Of a stretch of DNA of 64,000 bases, positions 43,296-53,900 are shown piece by piece. The notes below the pieces were generated by a model, which was given only the letters and a program-made list of their open reading frames with translations, had not been told where the DNA came from and searched no databases. Position 1 is the first letter of the stretch; each line of letters starts with the position of its first letter. Origin of the DNA: an uncultured Christensenella sp. (GTDB lineage: Bacteria > Bacillota > Clostridia > Christensenellales > Pumilibacteraceae). A program made the position numbers and the translations under genes. The DNA lies in assembly GCA_910577945.1 (NCBI GenBank), contig CAJTNI010000005.1, forward strand, positions 9,000 to 72,999, given 5' to 3'.

Positions 43296-45809
43296 ATGAA
43301 AGAATTTATAACGGGCAAGATTCGGATACAGCTTTTGAGCCGCGATATAATTCGCCTCGAATTGCGCGGTAAGGACGGATTTTGCGACGACGACACATAT
43401 TTCGTGCCGCACCGCGATTTTGCGGGGTGCGACGGCGACGCGCGCGTCGCGGACGGCATGCTCGTTGTCGCCGTGGGCGAGCTTAGTATCGCCGTGCCCG
43501 AAAACGCGCAATCGCTCAAAGGCGCGCGGCTTACCCGCGGCGACGACGCTTGGTCGTACAGGCGCAAGCGCAACGTCGGCGAGCTGCCGCTGCCGTCGAA
43601 AACGCCGTTCGTGTTCGAGGTGACGGACTGCCCGCGAATAACGCTGCCCGACGGCGGATATCGACGCGGCGCGGAATACAAAATCGACGAGCGCGCGAAC
43701 GACGTGTATTTGCTCGTTTGCGACAGAGACTGCAAAAAGTTGCGCCGCTTATACGTGGAGCTTACGGGCAGACCCGAGCTTGTGCGGCTCGCCACGCTCG
43801 GGCTGTGGAATTCTAGATATTTCGCGCACAGCGACGCGTCGGCGCGCGAAATGATAGACGAGTACGCGCGGCGCGACGTGCCGCTCGACAACATGGTGCT
43901 CGACACCGATTGGCGCAAGGCGTCCGACCGCGGCATAGGCTACGAGGTAGACGACGCGCTGTTTCCCGATATGCGCGCGTTTTTCGACTACGCGCACGCG
44001 CACGGCGTGGAGATTATGTTCAACGACCACCCCGAGCCTGTGGACGGCGCGCGTTCGGCGCTGGATGGGCGGGAGATAGAGTACCGCGCCGATAATCTGA
44101 TTGCGCATTTGAAAAACGGGCTGGACTATTGGTGGTACGACAGGAATTGGCATACCAAGCTAATCAGCCCGTCGCCCGCGGTCAATCCCGAAAGCATAGG
44201 CATGTATATTTTTCACGACGTCACGAAGCAGGCGTTCGAGGCTCTTGCGGACGGCAAACCGCCGCGCCGACCCGTTATCATGGCTAACGTCGATAACGTA
44301 GCCAACGGCAACTACATGGGCGTAAACGACACCGCCACGCATAGATATTCGGTGCAGTGGACGGGCGACGTCGGTTCGGACGGCGCGACGCTTGCCTCCG
44401 AGATAAAAAATCTGGCGCTCGGGCAAAACAGCTGTATTACGTATATCAATTCCGACTGCGGCGGACATACGGGCAATCCGACAAAGCGCGAATACGTGCG
44501 GTGGATGCAGTTCGGCGCGTTCTCGCCGATATTCAGACCGCACTGCTCAAACTGCGTGGAGCGCTTCCGCGAGCCGTGGGCGTACGACGACGAAACGCTC
44601 GATATAACGCGCGAGTACGTAAAAATGCGGTACAGGCTGTTGCCGTTGCTGTATAAGAGCGCGTACGAGAGCTACGCTTGCGGCGCGCCGCTTTTCGCGC
44701 CGCTCAATTACGCGTATGCGGACGACAAGCGCGCCAAAAACGTTTTCGACGAGTACATGCTAGGTAACGCCGTGCTTGTCGCGCCGTTGTGCGGCGTAGA
44801 GCCCAAAAAGCTGACGGCGGCTAACTATGCCGCGCCCGTTTCCGCCGTGTATTACGGCGGCATCGAATGCGCGGGCGCGCCGCTGTGGCGCACCGAGTAC
44901 GGAACGCTCGATTTGTATTGGCACGGCGATTCGCCGCACGAGACCGTGCCGCCCTATTATTTTTCGGCGGTTTTCCAAACGGAGCTGATATTCGACAAGG
45001 ACGTCGAGCTTATCGTAGAGTCGGACGACGGCGTAACGGTGTACGTCGACGGCGAAATGACCTTGGAGGATAAGAATTTCCACGGCGCGGCAAAGATGAG
45101 CGCGGGCATGCTTAAAGGCGGCGTGCCGCACAAAATCAAAATAAATTATTTTCAGGGCGAGGGCGAGGCGTCGATTGCATTGTATTGCAACGTGGCGGAC
45201 GCAAAGCGCAGCCTTGACGCGCGCAGCATATACCTGCCGCAGGGCGAGTGGCTGGACCCGTTCGGCGGTGAGATGTACGACGGGCGCAGGGCGCATTTCG
45301 CGTCGTACCCGCTCGGCGCGCTGCCGCTGTTCGTAAAGCGCGGCAGCGTAATACCGCTCGTCGATTGCAAGCAAAATACAAAGCTTATAGATTGGGGCAA
45401 CGTGACGCTCGATTACTACCCGTCCAAAACCGAAAAGTATTCCGACTACATTTACGAGGACGACGGCGAAACCGTCGCGTACAAATCGGGCGCGTACAGG
45501 ATAAGCCCGTTTACCGCAGAGTACGACGCGGCGCGCAGAACGTACCGACTGACGCTGTCGCGCAGCACGGGCGGGTACGCGGGCGTGCAAAAGCGGCGCG
45601 GCGCGGTCAAGTTCCATTTGCTGGACGGCGTGGGCGAGATAGCGCGCGTCACCGTAAACGGCGCGCCCGTCATGCTGCAAGCGATTAAGCGCGATATCGG
45701 CGCGTATCCGTTTTCGACGGGCGGCGGCGCGCGCGACGCGGACGTGATAATCGTCGGTTTCGAGCACGACGTAAACGGCGAAACGGTAATCGAGCTCGCG
45801 GAAAAATAA
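43296..45809 (+). CDS. Cytoplasmic GH31-family alpha-glycosidase with PA14-like insert
   Basis: The 837-residue product has no signal peptide. It has an N-terminal beta domain, then a (beta/alpha)8 barrel with I-M-F-N-D-H-P-E-P, the nucleophile Asp282 in Y-W-W-Y-D-R-N-W and the acid/base Asp358 in Q-W-T-G-D-V. A PA14-like module (about 517-633, E-S-D-D-G-V-T-V-Y-V-D-G) lies before C-terminal beta domains. GH31 enzymes cleave alpha-glucosides, alpha-xylosides or alpha-galactosaminides. The W-Y-D-R-N-W motif differs from the W-x-D-M-N-E of starch alpha-glucosidases, so the specificity is open. It is a paralogue of the secreted GH31 at 46915. Confidence 0.88.
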   Translation: MKEFITGKIRIQLLSRDIIRLELRGKDGFCDDDTYFVPHRDFAGCDGDARVADGMLVVAVGELSIAVPENAQSLKGARLTRGDDAWSYRRKRNVGELPLPSKTPFVFEVTDCPRITLPDGGYRRGAEYKIDERANDVYLLVCDRDCKKLRRLYVELTGRPELVRLATLGLWNSRYFAHSDASAREMIDEYARRDVPLDNMVLDTDWRKASDRGIGYEVDDALFPDMRAFFDYAHAHGVEIMFNDHPEPVDGARSALDGREIEYRADNLIAHLKNGLDYWWYDRNWHTKLISPSPAVNPESIGMYIFHDVTKQAFEALADGKPPRRPVIMANVDNVANGNYMGVNDTATHRYSVQWTGDVGSDGATLASEIKNLALGQNSCITYINSDCGGHTGNPTKREYVRWMQFGAFSPIFRPHCSNCVERFREPWAYDDETLDITREYVKMRYRLLPLLYKSAYESYACGAPLFAPLNYAYADDKRAKNVFDEYMLGNAVLVAPLCGVEPKKLTAANYAAPVSAVYYGGIECAGAPLWRTEYGTLDLYWHGDSPHETVPPYYFSAVFQTELIFDKDVELIVESDDGVTVYVDGEMTLEDKNFHGAAKMSAGMLKGGVPHKIKINYFQGEGEASIALYCNVADAKRSLDARSIYLPQGEWLDPFGGEMYDGRRAHFASYPLGALPLFVKRGSVIPLVDCKQNTKLIDWGNVTLDYYPSKTEKYSDYIYEDDGETVAYKSGAYRISPFTAEYDAARRTYRLTLSRSTGGYAGVQKRRGAVKFHLLDGVGEIARVTVNGAPVMLQAIKRDIGAYPFSTGGGARDADVIIVGFEHDVNGETVIELAEK

Positions 45810-45826
45810 CGCAGATAAAAGACAAA

Positions 45827-45850
45827 AAAACGCTCCGTACGGAGCGTTTT
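45827..45850. terminator. Bidirectional terminator between GH31 and AraC genes
   Basis: AAAACGCTCC-GTAC-GGAGCGTTTT is a perfect hairpin with A and T runs on either side, lying between two convergent genes. Confidence 0.85.
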
Positions 45851-45874
45851 GCGTTGCGGGAAATGCGTCAAGCG

Positions 45875-46756
45875 TCACGGGGGGGGGGTAGAATGCACCC
45901 TTTTTCTATATAATTCGGGCGATTCGCCCGATTTTTTCTTGAACAGATAGGAAAAGTAATTTTGCTCGCAAAACCCCAAAAGCTCGGCGATTTCGCCTAT
46001 GCGCAGCGACGACGTGACGAGAATGTTTTTCGCTATGTCCATTTTGCTGTCGATATAATAGGCGTACGGCGTGGTGCGATAGTATTTTTTGAACTCGTTT
46101 ATAACCTGCGCCTTGGAAACGAGGAGCTGCTCCGCAATCGCCTCCACGGTGATATTGCCGTAGATATTGTCGTCCAAAAGCGCTTTCGTCGCTTTGGCAA
46201 TGTTGGACGCATGTATGACCTTGTGCTCGTTTTGCGCCAAGCGGTTGATTATCTTGAATATAATCTCCGCCGCCACGTAGCACACCTCCTCGTTGAACGT
46301 GGTGGTCTTGGCGAGCTGGAACAGCTCGAAGAACAGCGCTTTGCAGTTGGAGTTTTTAAAAACTATTCTGTCCGACAGCCCGTACGCGCGCAGTATTTCG
46401 CTTATTATGCTGCTGTGTATGTTAATCCATATCTTTTCGTACGGGTCGGTCTTGTCCGACCAATACTTATGCCGCGTGCCCTCGGATAGGATATACAAAT
46501 CGTCCTGCTTGACGGTAAAGGTGCGGTTGTCGCAAACGATATAGCCTACGCCGCTAAGCACGTACTCGAATATAAAATAATCGCTGTGCTTGCGCTCTAT
46601 AAAGTAGTCGGGGTTGGGGTGGGAAATGCCGATGCACTCGACGAAAATCGGCATGCTCATGTCGCCCACGAAATGGGTCAATTCCTCGTTTGACACGTCG
46701 CCGTAGCTTATATTATGGAACGGGTCAATCAGTTGTTTGCGGGAATTGTTTTTCAT
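45875..46756 (-). CDS. AraC-family regulator of the glycan-use locus
   Basis: The start at 46756 gives 293 residues (M-K-N-N-S-R-K-Q); longer in-frame extensions run through AT-rich promoter DNA and are rejected. The N-terminal half is a cupin-like sugar-sensing domain (S-D-Y-F-I-F-E-Y-V-L-S-G-V-G-Y-I, G-T-R-H-K-Y-W-S). The C-terminal 100 residues hold two HTH motifs (V-E-A-I-A-E-Q-L-L-V-S-K-A-Q-V and I-G-E-I-A-E-L-L-G-F-C-E-Q-N-Y-F-S-Y-L-F-K-K). It lies divergent from the large secreted GH31 gene and most probably activates it in response to the imported sugar. The last codons form a run of ten C residues encoding Pro just before the stop. Confidence 0.88.
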   Translation of the reverse strand: MKNNSRKQLIDPFHNISYGDVSNEELTHFVGDMSMPIFVECIGISHPNPDYFIERKHSDYFIFEYVLSGVGYIVCDNRTFTVKQDDLYILSEGTRHKYWSDKTDPYEKIWINIHSSIISEILRAYGLSDRIVFKNSNCKALFFELFQLAKTTTFNEEVCYVAAEIIFKIINRLAQNEHKVIHASNIAKATKALLDDNIYGNITVEAIAEQLLVSKAQVINEFKKYYRTTPYAYYIDSKMDIAKNILVTSSLRIGEIAELLGFCEQNYFSYLFKKKSGESPELYRKRVHSTPPP

Positions 46757-46849
46757 TTTCTCACTTTTTCGGATACGTAAAATTAAGAAATCGACTTTAA
46801 TTTTGCTTACATTTGCTTTAATTATCCTCATTCCGTTTGGGAACTTAAA

Positions 46850-46863
46850 ACAATTATAATTGT
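46850..46863. promoter_or_regulatory. Palindrome in the AraC/GH31 divergent gap
   Basis: ACAATTATAATTGT is a perfect 14-base palindrome containing a TATAAT-like core. It lies 94 bases from the AraC start and 51 bases before the GH31 start. Confidence 0.4.
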
Positions 46864-46914
46864 ATTGTAGTTTATTGTCAAGCAAAATAACCAATTCAAT
46901 ATAGGAGAAAAAGG

Positions 46915-49900
46915 ATGTCGGCATTTAAGAGCAAAAAATTCAAAAAGATTTTGTCATTGCTTTTGGCGTCGGTTATGGCTGTGCCGTTCGGCGCTACCGT
47001 TCTTGCCGCTTGCGGCGACAAGAACAATCCTTCGGATGACCCGCCCGCAGATTGCACCGAGCACGTTGACGAGGACAAAAACGGCAAGTGCGACAACTGC
47101 GGCGAGGATATGCCCAAAGACCCCGATGAGCCCGACCCCGAAGAAAAGGAGCGGTATATCACGGTTGACAATATTCGCGTCGGGCTGCTGTCGGATACGG
47201 TGGTGCGCGTCGAGTACAAGGGCAAGTCGGGGTTCGAGGACCGCGACACCTTTTACGTGTCCAACCGCGACGCCAAGGAGGCGCCCGATTTCACCGAGAC
47301 CACGGTGGACGGCAACCGCGTAATCACCACGTCCAACTATAAAGTCTACGTTCCGCAAAACGCGACGAGCCTCGACGGCGTGCGCATTGTGTCCGCAGCC
47401 GACGAGGAGCTGTGGCGGTATGCGGGCGAAACCACGTCCAACGTTTACATACCCAGCCCGTCCGACGCGCTCGACAGCTGGTATTTCAGCGACAGCCCGC
47501 GCATTGTTCCGTCCGAATACGGCTACGGAATAAGCGAGAGCTCCGACCCGCTCAACGGTTGGGATTTCGGCAACGACGCGCCCGACTGCTACGTGTTTTT
47601 GCCTAACGGCGATTACAAGCAGTTTTGCGACGATTACGTTACGTATACGGGCAGGAGCGAGATGATATCGCTGCAAATGCTCGGTTATTGGGATTCGCGC
47701 TGGTACGCTTACGACGAAAAGACGGCGATGCAGCAGATTAAGGACTACACCGACAGGGGTTACAGCATAGACATACTCGTCTTGGACAAGGATTGGCATG
47801 CGGATAACGGGCTCGACGGCGTAGGATATCAGATTAACACCGAGCTGTTCCCCAACATGGCGGAGTTTTTGGACGAGTGCCACGAGCTCGGCATAAATAT
47901 CATGTTCAACGACCATCCCGAGCCCGTCAAGGGCACGGGCAACCTGCTCGACGGCGAGGAGGTTGAGTACCGCAACAAGCAGCTCACCGCCATACTTTCG
48001 CTCGGTCTCGATTATTGGTGGTACGACAGAAACTGGTCGGTTTCGCTCAACCCGATTGACAAGGATATTTCCGTATTCGCGACGGGCATGTACGCGTTCC
48101 AATTCGTCACCAACGAGCATTTGCAGTCCATAACAGACCTCGGCGAGTACGCCGACCGCGCGCTCATAATGGGCAACGTGGACGGATGCTTGCACGGGCG
48201 TTGGAACTACGCGTCCGATATTTCCGCGCATAAGTATTCCATTCAGTGGACGGGCGACATCAACACGGACACGACCGCGCTTGCGCAGGAAATTTACGCG
48301 TCGGTGTTCGGCGGCGCGGAGGTGGGTATTCCGTACATGTCCTCCGACCTCGGCGGACACACCGCGTCCGTTTCGGACGATATGTACATTCGCTGGTTGC
48401 AGTACGGCGCGCTGTCCACGATTTGCCGCGTGCACTGCACCAACGTGGAGCAAATAGGTCAGGACGGCCGCATGCCGTGGCTGTTCGGCGAAACTGCGGA
48501 GGACGTCGTTAAGGAATACGTCGGCATGCGCTATCGCTTGCTGCCGCTGTTCTACGCGCTTTCCCGTGAAAACTACGACAGCGGTTTGCCTATCATGCGC
48601 CGCACGGATATCGAATATCCGCAGTACAACGAGGCGTCGCGCAACGACCAATACATGCTCGGCAAGCACCTTTTGGTCGCGCCGTTCGACTCTGCGGAAA
48701 AGCTCGACGCCGTTCCCACGGAATGGCTGACCACCGTAGACGGCAATCATAACGGCTTGGACGCCACGTATTTCGAGGGTAAGTTCGGCACGGTGCGCTC
48801 CCGCAAAATCGACGCAAACGTTTATTTCAATTGGGAAAACGGCGGGCCGCAGGGCTTGGGCTCGGATAATTTCTCGGTGCGCTGGGAAGGCAAAGTCAAG
48901 ATAGGCGAAAAAGATTCGCGGCTGTGCTTCTTTGCCGACGACGGCGTAAGAGCCTGGGTGGACGGCAAGCTTGTAGCGGACGGCTACGGCGTTTACGACA
49001 AAATGCTGTACACCGATTACTATGCGGCGGGCAGCGAGCACACAATCAAAATAGATTATTACGAGGAGTACGGCGGCGCGCACGTGTACATGTATTACGG
49101 CGAGCGCGGCGAGGACGGCGCAATGATGCCCAACACGCGCACGGTGTTTATCCCCGACGGCACGTGGGTGGACGTTTGGTCGGGCACGCGCTATAACGGT
49201 CCGCAGACGATTACCGTATCGCACGGGCTTACCACTTCGCCCATATTCGTGCGCGAGGGCTCGGTATTCGCGCTCGCGGAAAACATGAAGAACACGTCCG
49301 AAAAGGATTGGAGCAACATGACGCTCGACGTGTACGCGGGCACGGAGGCTACGGACACGCTGCTGTACGAGGACGACGTCAAGACGCAGGCGTACAAGGA
49401 CGGCAAGTGCCGTAAAACGCTTATCACCAACGAGTACGCCGACGGCAAGTTCACCGTCAAGGTAAATCCCGCCGAGGGCGAGTTCACGGGCGACCGCGCG
49501 TTTACCGAACGGAATTGGACGGTGCGCATTCACGCCAAACCCGAGTGGGGCGCGATTTCGAGCATAAGAGTAAACGGCAAGAGCCTGTCCAGCGGCAGCA
49601 TTCGTTCGTTCAAAAAGAGCGCCGATTCCACGCCGTTCGCGCTTACGGGCGCGGCGCTCGACGGCGACGTCTATCAGTTCAATGTTACTGCCGACGTGTA
49701 CGAGCTCACCGAAATCGTGTTCACGTTCAAGAACGAAATCACCGAGGCGGAAAAGCCCGAATACGACGACAGCGAATCCGATTTGTCGGTAGAGCTGCAA
49801 GAGGCGGGCGACGAAATCAATCTTACGAGCGTAGGCGACGTGGATTGGGCGTATTTCGGCGTAGACAGCGTGGACGTGACCGCGCGCAAAAACACTGCGG

Positions 49901-50901
49901 AGCGCTATATCGGCGCTTTGGAGACCTATGCGACTTGCAGCCTGCTTTCGTACTCGACGCTGTACGCGTCCTGGACGGACGGCGCGGCGAATATGCCCGC
50001 GGCTAAGGCGGTCACGACGGGGCTTGTGTCCAAGAAGGATTTTGCGTTCACGTTCAAGGTGAACGATACCAAGCGCTATTACGTAATCAACCTCGGCGGC
50101 GAAAACTGCAAAGCCAAGCTCACGCTGCGCGACAGGGCGGGCAGAGCGCAAACAATCAATTTCGGCAATTTGTACGGCTCGTTCGCGTACCGCGCGGTTA
50201 TCGAGGCGCAGAGCGCGGCGGAGACCGAGTTTACCGCCACTTACGCGGTAGTGGTCAGCCGTCCGAACGGCACCGATACGCATTCCAGCGTATTCGTAAG
50301 CTCGGCATACGTTACGACGGAGCTTAAAGACGCGGTCAAGACGGACGTAACCAACGTGTCGGCTAAGATAGCGTTAAAGGACGCGCCCGCAACCGCCAAT
50401 CTTTCGGAAACGAACGTAAGCGGCATGGCGGTGGTCGATTGGCGGCACTTCGGCATGACCGACACCGATATGTACATAGAAAAAACGGGCGGCGACGTAA
50501 TCGGCAAAACGCTGTTTTCCAGCCCTCAGCCCTTCTTCGACTACGCGACGAGCATCGGCTGGAACGACGGCGAGCAAATCGCAACCGAAACAGGTTCGAT
50601 AAACGGCACGTGCACGTCGGGCGAGATTACGCTGTATCTTAACGTGTCTGCGGGCACGTCCAAGATTCTGCTTTACACGGGCACATGGCGCGCGACCAAC
50701 ACGGTGCGCGTGTACAACAGCAAAAATCAGTTGATAGCGTCCGGTCAGTCGTTCAGCGCGGGCGAGCAATCCGCGCCGCGGCTTGCGGAAATCGACGTTA
50801 ACACCGAAATCGACACCACGATAATCGTCCGAATAGCTTGCACAAGCGGCAGCGGCAACGTTTCGCTCGCGGGCATGCAGGTGCTGGCGGCGGCAAAATA
50901 A
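46915..50901 (+). CDS. Secreted GH31-family lipoprotein with PA14 and two C-terminal beta-sandwich modules
   Basis: The 1328-residue product has a lipobox ending at Cys33 (L-A-A-C) and an Asp/Pro-rich linker with C-D-N-C-G. The GH31 barrel has nucleophile Asp371 in Y-W-W-Y-D-R-N-W and acid/base Asp448 in Q-W-T-G-D-I. A PA14-like domain (about 611-730) and a C-terminal beta domain follow. Two modules of about 170 residues start N-L-T-S-V-G-D-V-D-W (near 968) and N-L-S-E-T-N (near 1161). It probably cleaves alpha-linked sugars at the surface before import. AGGAG lies upstream of the ATG. It heads a run of same-strand genes reaching the transporter. Confidence 0.88.
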   Translation: MSAFKSKKFKKILSLLLASVMAVPFGATVLAACGDKNNPSDDPPADCTEHVDEDKNGKCDNCGEDMPKDPDEPDPEEKERYITVDNIRVGLLSDTVVRVEYKGKSGFEDRDTFYVSNRDAKEAPDFTETTVDGNRVITTSNYKVYVPQNATSLDGVRIVSAADEELWRYAGETTSNVYIPSPSDALDSWYFSDSPRIVPSEYGYGISESSDPLNGWDFGNDAPDCYVFLPNGDYKQFCDDYVTYTGRSEMISLQMLGYWDSRWYAYDEKTAMQQIKDYTDRGYSIDILVLDKDWHADNGLDGVGYQINTELFPNMAEFLDECHELGINIMFNDHPEPVKGTGNLLDGEEVEYRNKQLTAILSLGLDYWWYDRNWSVSLNPIDKDISVFATGMYAFQFVTNEHLQSITDLGEYADRALIMGNVDGCLHGRWNYASDISAHKYSIQWTGDINTDTTALAQEIYASVFGGAEVGIPYMSSDLGGHTASVSDDMYIRWLQYGALSTICRVHCTNVEQIGQDGRMPWLFGETAEDVVKEYVGMRYRLLPLFYALSRENYDSGLPIMRRTDIEYPQYNEASRNDQYMLGKHLLVAPFDSAEKLDAVPTEWLTTVDGNHNGLDATYFEGKFGTVRSRKIDANVYFNWENGGPQGLGSDNFSVRWEGKVKIGEKDSRLCFFADDGVRAWVDGKLVADGYGVYDKMLYTDYYAAGSEHTIKIDYYEEYGGAHVYMYYGERGEDGAMMPNTRTVFIPDGTWVDVWSGTRYNGPQTITVSHGLTTSPIFVREGSVFALAENMKNTSEKDWSNMTLDVYAGTEATDTLLYEDDVKTQAYKDGKCRKTLITNEYADGKFTVKVNPAEGEFTGDRAFTERNWTVRIHAKPEWGAISSIRVNGKSLSSGSIRSFKKSADSTPFALTGAALDGDVYQFNVTADVYELTEIVFTFKNEITEAEKPEYDDSESDLSVELQEAGDEINLTSVGDVDWAYFGVDSVDVTARKNTAERYIGALETYATCSLLSYSTLYASWTDGAANMPAAKAVTTGLVSKKDFAFTFKVNDTKRYYVINLGGENCKAKLTLRDRAGRAQTINFGNLYGSFAYRAVIEAQSAAETEFTATYAVVVSRPNGTDTHSSVFVSSAYVTTELKDAVKTDVTNVSAKIALKDAPATANLSETNVSGMAVVDWRHFGMTDTDMYIEKTGGDVIGKTLFSSPQPFFDYATSIGWNDGEQIATETGSINGTCTSGEITLYLNVSAGTSKILLYTGTWRATNTVRVYNSKNQLIASGQSFSAGEQSAPRLAEIDVNTEIDTTIIVRIACTSGSGNVSLAGMQVLAAAK

Positions 50902-50946
50902 TCGTAACCGACGGTATGGGATACCGTGAAATATCAGGAGGAGAAT

Positions 50947-53900
50947 ATGAAAAAGACAAGGACACTTATCGTACTGCTTATAAGCATACTTACGGTCTGT
51001 CTTGCGCTCGCGGCATGCGGAAAACCCGACGCGCCCGCCGAGTATTCGCTCGACACGACCGAAGTGACGCTTATGGTGGGCGACACGCACCAAATCAAAG
51101 TTTCGTCCACGTCGGACGCGGAATTTACCGTCGCTTACGAGTCGGATACGCCCGACGCGGCGTCGGTTAGCGACGGCGGACTTGTAACCGCGGTCAAGCC
51201 CGGTACGGCAAAAATAAAAGCGACGGTGGACGGTAACGAGCTTGTGCTCAACGTAACCGTCGAGCATAAATACGCGCTCAATAAGACGACCGAGCAGCTG
51301 AGCGTGGGCGACACGTTGCAGCTTAACGTGATAACGACGCCCAACAAGAACGTGACGCCGACCTGGACGGTCGCGCCCGAGGGCGTTGTCACGGTTTCGG
51401 AAAGCGGGCTTGTTTCCGCCGTTGCGGAGGGCGACGCAACCGTCACGGCGACGGTGGACGGCAAAACGCTCGACTGCAAAATAACGGTCACAGAGGAATT
51501 GGTATTCTATACCTATACGCTCAATCACGTCTCCGCAAACCTGGAAAAGGGCAGCACGCTCGAATTGGTGCTCACCAGCGAGGATAGAGAGGAATTCGAG
51601 GTCGAGTGGGAATCGGCTGATACCGATATCGCGACGGTGGACGAAAACGGCGTGGTTACCGCGGTCAAAACGGGTAAAACCACAGTCGAGGCTAAGGTGG
51701 ACGGCGAGGTCGTAGGCGAATGCGCAATCACCGTATTCGAGTACGTTTACGAATATCCCGAGACCTTGTCGGTCGATTACGGCGACGAGGAAGCGGAGAT
51801 TGAAGTTACCGTTACTCCGAGCAAAACGACCAACTACACGTACGAGCTCGACAAGGACGGCGTGATTACCGTCGATACCAACGGCAAGCTTACGACCGTA
51901 AGCGTCGGCACGGCTACCGTCACGATTAAGGACGGCGAAAAGGCAGTCGGCGCTTGCGTCGTCACGGTCAACGCCGTGGTCGAGTTTGACGAAAAACTCA
52001 ACATGCACGTCGGCGACGTACACGAGCTCGCAATTACGGAGCAGCCCGCGGGCAGCGTCGAGAAACTCACGTTCGCCGTAACGGACGGCGCGGACGTCGT
52101 GCAATTGGGCGAGGACGGCAAAACTCTTACCGCGCTCAAAAACGGCACTGCCACCGTCAAGGCGACCGCCGACGGCAAGGAAATGACCTGCACGGTCAAC
52201 GTAAGCAATCTCTACATAACCGAGTTCAAAACCGAATTGCTGGAAATGGATAAGGAAAACCCTATCGATATCGGCGCGGGCGCGGAGTATTGGGAGCAGT
52301 ACATTGCAACCAACGAGATTAACCACAAGCGCTACGACACGAGCGCCGAGGACGTAATCGAGCGTACGCTCTCTCACGACGGCAAATTTTTGCCCGATTA
52401 CAAAGCGTGGCTCGCATGGAGCGGCGGCGCGAACGGCTCGAATTGCTCGTGCGGCAAATGCAATAAGGACACTCAGAACGGCGGCGACGGCGGCTGGACA
52501 GCCGACGGAACTAAGGCGTATTGTACAGACGTTCTCGGCAGCACGATAAGCCTTGACGTCAAGGTGTTCCCCGGACAGTCGACCGTTAAGGTTTACACGG
52601 GCGGATACAACCTCAAAGAAAACGTCACCGTCAAAATCGGCGACGACGTGCTCGGCACGGCGACGATAGACAACAAGGGCGCGCACAATTCCAACTCGGT
52701 CGTGTTGTCGGTAGACGTAAAAGAGCCGACGACGGTTACCGTCGTGTTGGAATTCGCCGACGATTACGGCGACACGGGACACTCGGTAATGTCGCTTGCG
52801 GGCGCAAGCGTCAGCGGCGATACGTATCGCCTCAAAAAATACGATACGCGTCTTGTGGTAGGTGATACCGAAGCGATTGTAGTCGTCAAAGGCGAAAACG
52901 GGTCTCCCGCCAATGTAAAGTATGAATCGGAAAATCCCGAAATCGCGACGGTAGACAGCGACGGCGTTGTGACGGCGATAGCTGACGGTAGCACTGTTGT
53001 GACGGTTAATGCTGACGGGCGTATTCGTGAGTTTATCGTTAACGTCGGTTACGATTATACGCTTAACAGTAAGGATATCACGTTGATGTCGGGTCAAACG
53101 CACCAAATTGTAGTTACCTCCAATCCCGAGGGTTCTACCGAATCCGTAATATACGACAGCAACGACGATAATGTTGCAACGGTTTCCGAATCGGGCTTGA
53201 TTACCGCCGTGGCAAACGGTACGGCTATAGTAACGGTTTCGATTGGCGACAAGGTTTACGAAATTTCAGTTAAAGTTGCGAACGCGGCGGTTACGGTTTC
53301 CAACAATCGTTTCGAGGGACAGTATATTGATTTGACTACGCCTGATACCGTATATTGGGAATATTATTTGTACAATGAAATAACTTCGCCTACGGGTAAA
53401 ACCGATTTAATCGATGGTAATATCGCAGGACATGCGGGCGAAGATAATGGCTACGGCGCGTTTATAAATTTCGTCGGCGGTAATCCTAAACAAAATTCTT
53501 ACGACGATGCGGCATATAAAAAATACAGTAAAGGCGCTACTTATGAATTTACCGTCAACGTGCCGCAAGGACACCACGAAATTCGCGTGTATACGGGCGC
53601 ATGGGAAAATACCGTTAATAAGACGTCGCTTTGGGACGGAAATACCGAAATTGCTTCCTGTACCATTCCCAAGACGGGCGGCGGCGTATCTATGCTCGTT
53701 ACGTTTGACGTGACCACTGCTCAAAGCGTTCCGCTTACGCTTAAAATCAACGCCGAAGAAGGTGATAATTGTCGATTGATGGCAATCGCCATAGTTGATA
53801 ATGATTTCGATTTCGAAGCGGCTACAACGACGGTATCCCTCAACCAAGAAAAAACCGTAGAAATGACGGGACACGACGTTAATTTGTCCGAAATCGGCGA

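Noticed and set aside
46954..50283. Very long open frame on the reverse strand of the secreted GH31 gene (also 14298-16343, 50374-53106, 55320-57722 and 61260-63440)
   Set aside because: These are antisense shadows caused by GC-biased codon use: Arg/Val/Ala-rich, no domains, no ribosome-binding site, and opposite to proteins with clear motifs.
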